Below are positions 54,958 through 58,618 of a stretch of DNA of 58,618 nucleotides, piece by piece. Numbering within the stretch: position 1 is the stretch's first letter; each line of letters begins with the position of its first letter. The stretch is from positions 1-58,618 of the forward strand of contig VXIS01000308.1 of the NCBI GenBank assembly GCA_008704415.1. Reading direction: 5' to 3'. The notes under the pieces are model-generated. The model was not told the origin of the DNA. It ran no database searches and saw nothing but the letters and a program-made list of their open reading frames with translations. The DNA is from Sphaerosporella brunnea (Eukaryota > Ascomycota > Pezizomycetes > Pezizales > Pyronemataceae). The position numbers and the translations under genes were made by a program.

Positions 54958-57330
54958 CTAGTCCTGCAGCTCCGCCGCCGTCTCCTCTAAGATGGCCAGC
55001 ACATCGTCGTACATATCCCGCACGCAGCGCTCCATGGTGGCCTCGTCGTAGCGATCCACCACCACCATGGTGTCATCCGGCCCCAATTCCCAGCCAACCA
55101 TGCCCAGTCTGCGCGTGCGTTCCACGGCGATGCGCTCTCTCCAGCGATTCAACATTTTCCACAGCTGGCGGCGAGCACCGACGTTGAGCGTCGGCAACAG
55201 GTTGCCCAAAAAGTGGTCCTTATCGAGATAGGAGAGTTTCACCGAGACGGCGTTTTCCCGCAGGTTGGTATCGCCCGCGGACATTGGGGTGAACACCGTC
55301 TGTGCGGGCCGCGGGGAGCGTGGCTGCCCGGAAGCGTCGTAGTTGATGCAGATATCCAGCAGGACGTAGTAGAAGCTCTCGAGGTCGTGGATGGGATTGT
55401 GGGCGTCGCGCTTGAGGCCGTCGAGCACGTCGATCGCCATGTACACGAACGTGCCGGTGATGAACCGCGCGCCGGAGACCGCCGGGCGGGAGCGCGAGAT
55501 GGCAAAGTCGAAGTCGATGAGGAAGCCGTGCGGCGCGGTGGGGTGGAGGAGCACGTTGTTCAGCGAGACGTCGCGGTGCACGACGCCGTGCGTGACGTAC
55601 ATGTGCCGGTGTCCGAGCACGGCGTCACGGAGGGCTAGCAGCAGGTGCTTGTAGGAGGTGAAGGACAGCAGCGGTTGGCCCAGCGGCGACATGATCAGGC
55701 GGGTTTTGACGCGGTTTTGCAAGGGGTACCGTGTCTGGTAGAGGTGCCGGCTGGTGTTGGTCAGTGGCGGGGGCGCGGACAAGACCTGAGGCGACGGTGA
55801 ATGAACAGATGCGCTGTGTCCGCGTACGTAGCCGGCGACGTCGACCACGGTGCCCGACGAGGAGTACAAGTCGTCGTGCCAAACGTATTGAGGCAATCCG
55901 GTGGTCCCCGGGGCGATCCGGGCCAGGAAATCGCCCTCGATGTCGCGTTCGGCAGCCCGCCATTGGTCCTTGATAACGTACACCCAGGCGCTGTCTTCGG
56001 GGGCGTCAAACGGCCTGGCCCGCCAGCATACCGTTCCTCGGGTGGATATCGCATATCGTCGTACCAGGAACGAGCGGCAGATGCGGTACTTGGTGCCGCC
56101 TGCGACGATGAATGGGTCCGGCAGGGACGGCCGGACGAAGTGGACTGTAGGATCGTACACCTGCTCAGCTGCGTCGGCACACCATCGGATGGTCGGGTCG
56201 AAGCCGATTTGCGCCGGGTCCATGCTCGCGAAGCCCTTCAACGCGCCCAGAAACACGTGCGGAGATTCGTGGATGTCGATCGGCGTGGAAGCCACGGCGC
56301 CAGACCGGTCGAAGCGGAACACCCGCATGACGGCCCCGCAAAGAGTGAACGCGAGGACCCAGCGGCGCTGCGGCTGCGTCCCAAAGATCTCTCTGACGTA
56401 GTTGGCCAGCTGGATGAACGCCTTGTCGCGCCCGTCTTTATCCGCGTTCGACTTGAGCTCACCCACCACGCGGACCTGGGCCCAGTGCAGGCGCTCGCTC
56501 TCCGTTCCCGGTGCGCGGCTGCACAGCAGCAGGTCACCTTTGCGAATCGCGTCGCCGTTCTTCAGGACAAGCTGGCCTGACGGAATATAGGCCACCTCGT
56601 GAGCCGGGCACACAATCGCGTCGATGCAGTCAAAAAACCAGCGCAGGACAGCCTCCTCAAAAGCAGCCTCCGGCCACCCCACCCAACTGGTCCCGTCGTG
56701 CAAATCCGCCGGTGCGTCCACGTCGAAATCGAACAGATCCCACAGCTCCTCCACGTCGTAGACCACGCTGCCCCAGAGCTCGTGGTACAGGGCGACGTCC
56801 ATCTTGGGTCGCACGGTCTTCGAGGGTTTTGGGCGGTTGGCGGTATCGTTGAAGCAGTGCGGCCGCAGCGCATCGGAGGTGGTATTACGTGGCGTCGAGT
56901 ACAGGGTCATGCAGCTCGATGACGGCGGCAGCGCGTGCGCGAGCGAGTCGGTGGAGAACGGGTCTGCGGTCCGTGTCGACACCGGCGAGGAAGGCGCCGC
57001 GCTTGCGAGGTCGGCGTCCTCGTCGGAAGAAGCCACCGCCGTCGGCTTGCGAGCAGACAGCGGTCGGCCAGAACGCGACTCGGTGGCTGGTGTGTCTACC
57101 GCAGTCGGTGTCGCCGCCGCTGAGGAACGCGATGCGGCCGTGGTGTCGGGGTTCGCATCGCACGGAGCAACCGCGGCCGGTGCGCGGGCAAATCGCGGTC
57201 GGCGGGTTCGCGAAGCACGAGGGGGCGGCGGCGACGCAGGCGGCGAAGCACAAGGGGGCGGCGGCGACGCAGGCGGCGAAGATCGAGCGGCTTGACGTCG
57301 GCGCATTTCGCGTGTCATGACAGGGGACAT
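54958..57330 (-). CDS. FunK1 fungal-type protein kinase
   Basis: A single 790-codon frame without introns. Residues 1-120 are a disordered Pro/Ala/Ser/Arg-rich leader with a direct repeat (SPPASPPPP), encoded by a 33-bp duplication at about 57217-57282. Residues about 175-385 match the N-terminal region of fungal-type kinases (Pkinase_fungal/FunK1) and look REase-like: D266 in KGDLLLC, then E291-L-K293 (VVGELKSN). The kinase domain spans about 400-760: H585-R-D587 (VVHRDVSLNN), D606-F-D (LIDFDFA), and a GTFVYMAIDVL activation-segment end. FunK1 kinases normally have DFD rather than DFG. The family is greatly expanded in some mushrooms; substrates are largely unknown. The start is the first in-frame Met, with MTREMRRRQ alternatives four codons in. 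The gene appears intact, unlike most neighbours. Confidence 0.92.
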   Translation of the reverse strand: MSPVMTREMRRRQAARSSPPASPPPPCASPPASPPPPRASRTRRPRFARAPAAVAPCDANPDTTAASRSSAAATPTAVDTPATESRSGRPLSARKPTAVASSDEDADLASAAPSSPVSTRTADPFSTDSLAHALPPSSSCMTLYSTPRNTTSDALRPHCFNDTANRPKPSKTVRPKMDVALYHELWGSVVYDVEELWDLFDFDVDAPADLHDGTSWVGWPEAAFEEAVLRWFFDCIDAIVCPAHEVAYIPSGQLVLKNGDAIRKGDLLLCSRAPGTESERLHWAQVRVVGELKSNADKDGRDKAFIQLANYVREIFGTQPQRRWVLAFTLCGAVMRVFRFDRSGAVASTPIDIHESPHVFLGALKGFASMDPAQIGFDPTIRWCADAAEQVYDPTVHFVRPSLPDPFIVAGGTKYRICRSFLVRRYAISTRGTVCWRARPFDAPEDSAWVYVIKDQWRAAERDIEGDFLARIAPGTTGLPQYVWHDDLYSSSGTVVDVAGYVRGHSASVHSPSPQVLSAPPPLTNTSRHLYQTRYPLQNRVKTRLIMSPLGQPLLSFTSYKHLLLALRDAVLGHRHMYVTHGVVHRDVSLNNVLLHPTAPHGFLIDFDFAISRSRPAVSGARFITGTFVYMAIDVLDGLKRDAHNPIHDLESFYYVLLDICINYDASGQPRSPRPAQTVFTPMSAGDTNLRENAVSVKLSYLDKDHFLGNLLPTLNVGARRQLWKMLNRWRERIAVERTRRLGMVGWELGPDDTMVVVDRYDEATMERCVRDMYDDVLAILEETAAELQD

Positions 57331-58618
57331 TGCTGCGATGATGGTGGTGTTGATCGATCATGGACGTTGCGGGTGTTGATGGAGTTGACCCTCCGTGTTT
57401 GTTGTTGTTGCTATGCGTTGTCACGGCAACGCCAGGTGACCAGCCACATCGCAGCCACACCAGCGCCACAACCGACTTGCGGACCGCCCAACAAGAAATA
57501 AATAAGATTTCACCGTGTTCTCACATCGCCCGTCGGTCATGGTGGCCGAGTCGTCGCTGATTATCCAATTGCATGAGGAGGTAAGCATCCGGGGTCCCCT
57601 GATGGCGTGGTGGTGGCTGAACCCCTGGCGATGTGGCTGTTAGGGTGACCCGGCGAATCACATGACGACCATCACCGTGCAAAAACGTTACCCGCTGCAG
57701 TGACGCCACCCGCCCTGCGCTTCAGCCGCCTGGGTCCCAAAAATCAACGAGGTGCGGGAACGATGAGCACATAGCACCAGGTATACAGTTTTCTTCCGTC
57801 CGTCGGCCAGGCCGTGGGCTTGGGTGCGGTCTTGAAACTGCGAGCGTAGGCTGGGTGATAACGCGCATGATATCCGCCGGCGGACCCGCCGTACCTCTCT
57901 GAACACCGTGAAAGCGTCGATGATGAGCATAGCAATCATGTTATACGGTGCAGTGCATGGTGGTGAGAGATTGGCGCGATGATAATGGGCGACGCCTTCC
58001 TCTGTTACACAATCACAGCGTGAGCAACAAGGCGGGTATAGGTACGCCGGGAGACAGGTCAGGCATCAACCAGGTGTACAGCAGTGAAACAAGGTCCCCT
58101 CGGCCGGTGATTGATGGGGGACTAACCCCGGACCGGTCAGTGGTGTGTTGAACATCGTCAGATATGCCAGATAACGAGCGCTATAGGGGGTCCCCATTGG
58201 CAGGTCAACAAACCAGAATCTTGAACTACCCGAGGCCCAAATCCCTGGACTCTCAGAGTCCTGCTCCGCCGCGGTTCAAGGAAAGTGAATGAAATATTAC
58301 TCTGCACTGATACTTCCGGGCCTATCCCGTGCCCAGGCCCATGTTTGGATCGGCGGCGGTGGAGTCTGGTTGGATTGACGAAGCGTCTCTTCTCAGCGGC
58401 CATAAGTGATAGTGATAGGAGTCGAAGGTGTGCCTGCGAGATCGCGATTGATGAGGTGACAACGGCGTTCACGCACACTAGATTCAGTCATGACTGACAC
58501 GCAACGGGGCCAATCAGAGGTTTATCCGTCGTGACGATCGTGTTGACGTTTCACCGAACTCGACAACCGATGCCGAACGACGATCACGCAATGCGCACTG
58601 ATGTCACATTGTCAGCGC
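57331..58618. other. No confident gene; upstream region of the FunK1 gene
   Basis: Two minus frames (57939-57688, 58478-58158) have no domain. A single CCCTAA on the minus strand lies at about 57641-57646, about 310 bp upstream of the FunK1 start. Confidence 0.35.

Noticed and set aside
57641..57646. A single CCCTAA upstream of the FunK1 gene as a third instance of the telomere-like promoter motif
   Set aside because: One hexamer 310 bp away is expected by chance; the other two cases have two or more adjacent units much closer to the start.

Overview
The window looks like nuclear DNA of a fungus. One gene (54958-57330, minus) is a fungal-type FunK1 kinase, introns are short (about 41-71 nt, GTAAGT/GTGAGT donors, CTGAC or CTAAT branch sites), and short TTAGGG-type telomere repeats occur at four places. 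No rRNA, tRNA or CRISPR array is recognisable. I cannot name the species; a basidiomycete or a zoosporic fungus would both fit. Reading frames are sparse and many are broken, so this is a repeat-rich accessory region.

Layout. 1-634: 5' end of a hAT transposase with a BED zinc finger, running off the left edge. 640-4950: degraded sequence with a MULE transposase relic. 4950-9200: three copies of a short hAT-type element (called here the CAGGG element), one inserted in a broken coiled-coil gene. 9200-14700: gene remnants, an inverted repeat, and a Pro/Ala-rich gene interrupted by two CAGGG elements that may have moved together. 14700-17500: Helitron helicase tail, an LTR with a possible primer-binding site, an ankyrin relic. 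17583-19803: telomere-like motif followed by a four-exon REase-kinase gene. 23654-26830: another CAGGG element and a truncated Ty3/gypsy Gag-protease whose LTR abuts a telomere-like repeat. 29150-30352 and 41896-43700: two opposite-facing copies of an LTR-element 3' region. 30651-36395: a 5.7-kb composite element with TAGTG termini and a perfect 8-bp target duplication. 37367-41621: an LTR fragment, a small spliced gene, a truncated CAGGG element. 44404-45754: two adjacent CAGGG elements beside two truncated genes. 46457-48941: telomere-like motif and a second REase-kinase gene with one in-frame TAG. 51668-54570: another CAGGG element, transposase relics, a hypothetical ORF. 54958-57330: FunK1 kinase.

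How the parts relate. Three genes are kinases preceded by a restriction-nuclease-like segment. Two are paralogues with coiled-coil N-termini and resemble Crinkler-type REase-kinase proteins; both have a CCCTAA motif 59-121 bp upstream of the ATG. Around them lie hAT, MULE, Helitron, gypsy and other LTR sequences, almost all decayed. The most striking observation is that two pairs of hAT-like elements appear to have been inserted as single units, carrying the DNA between them.
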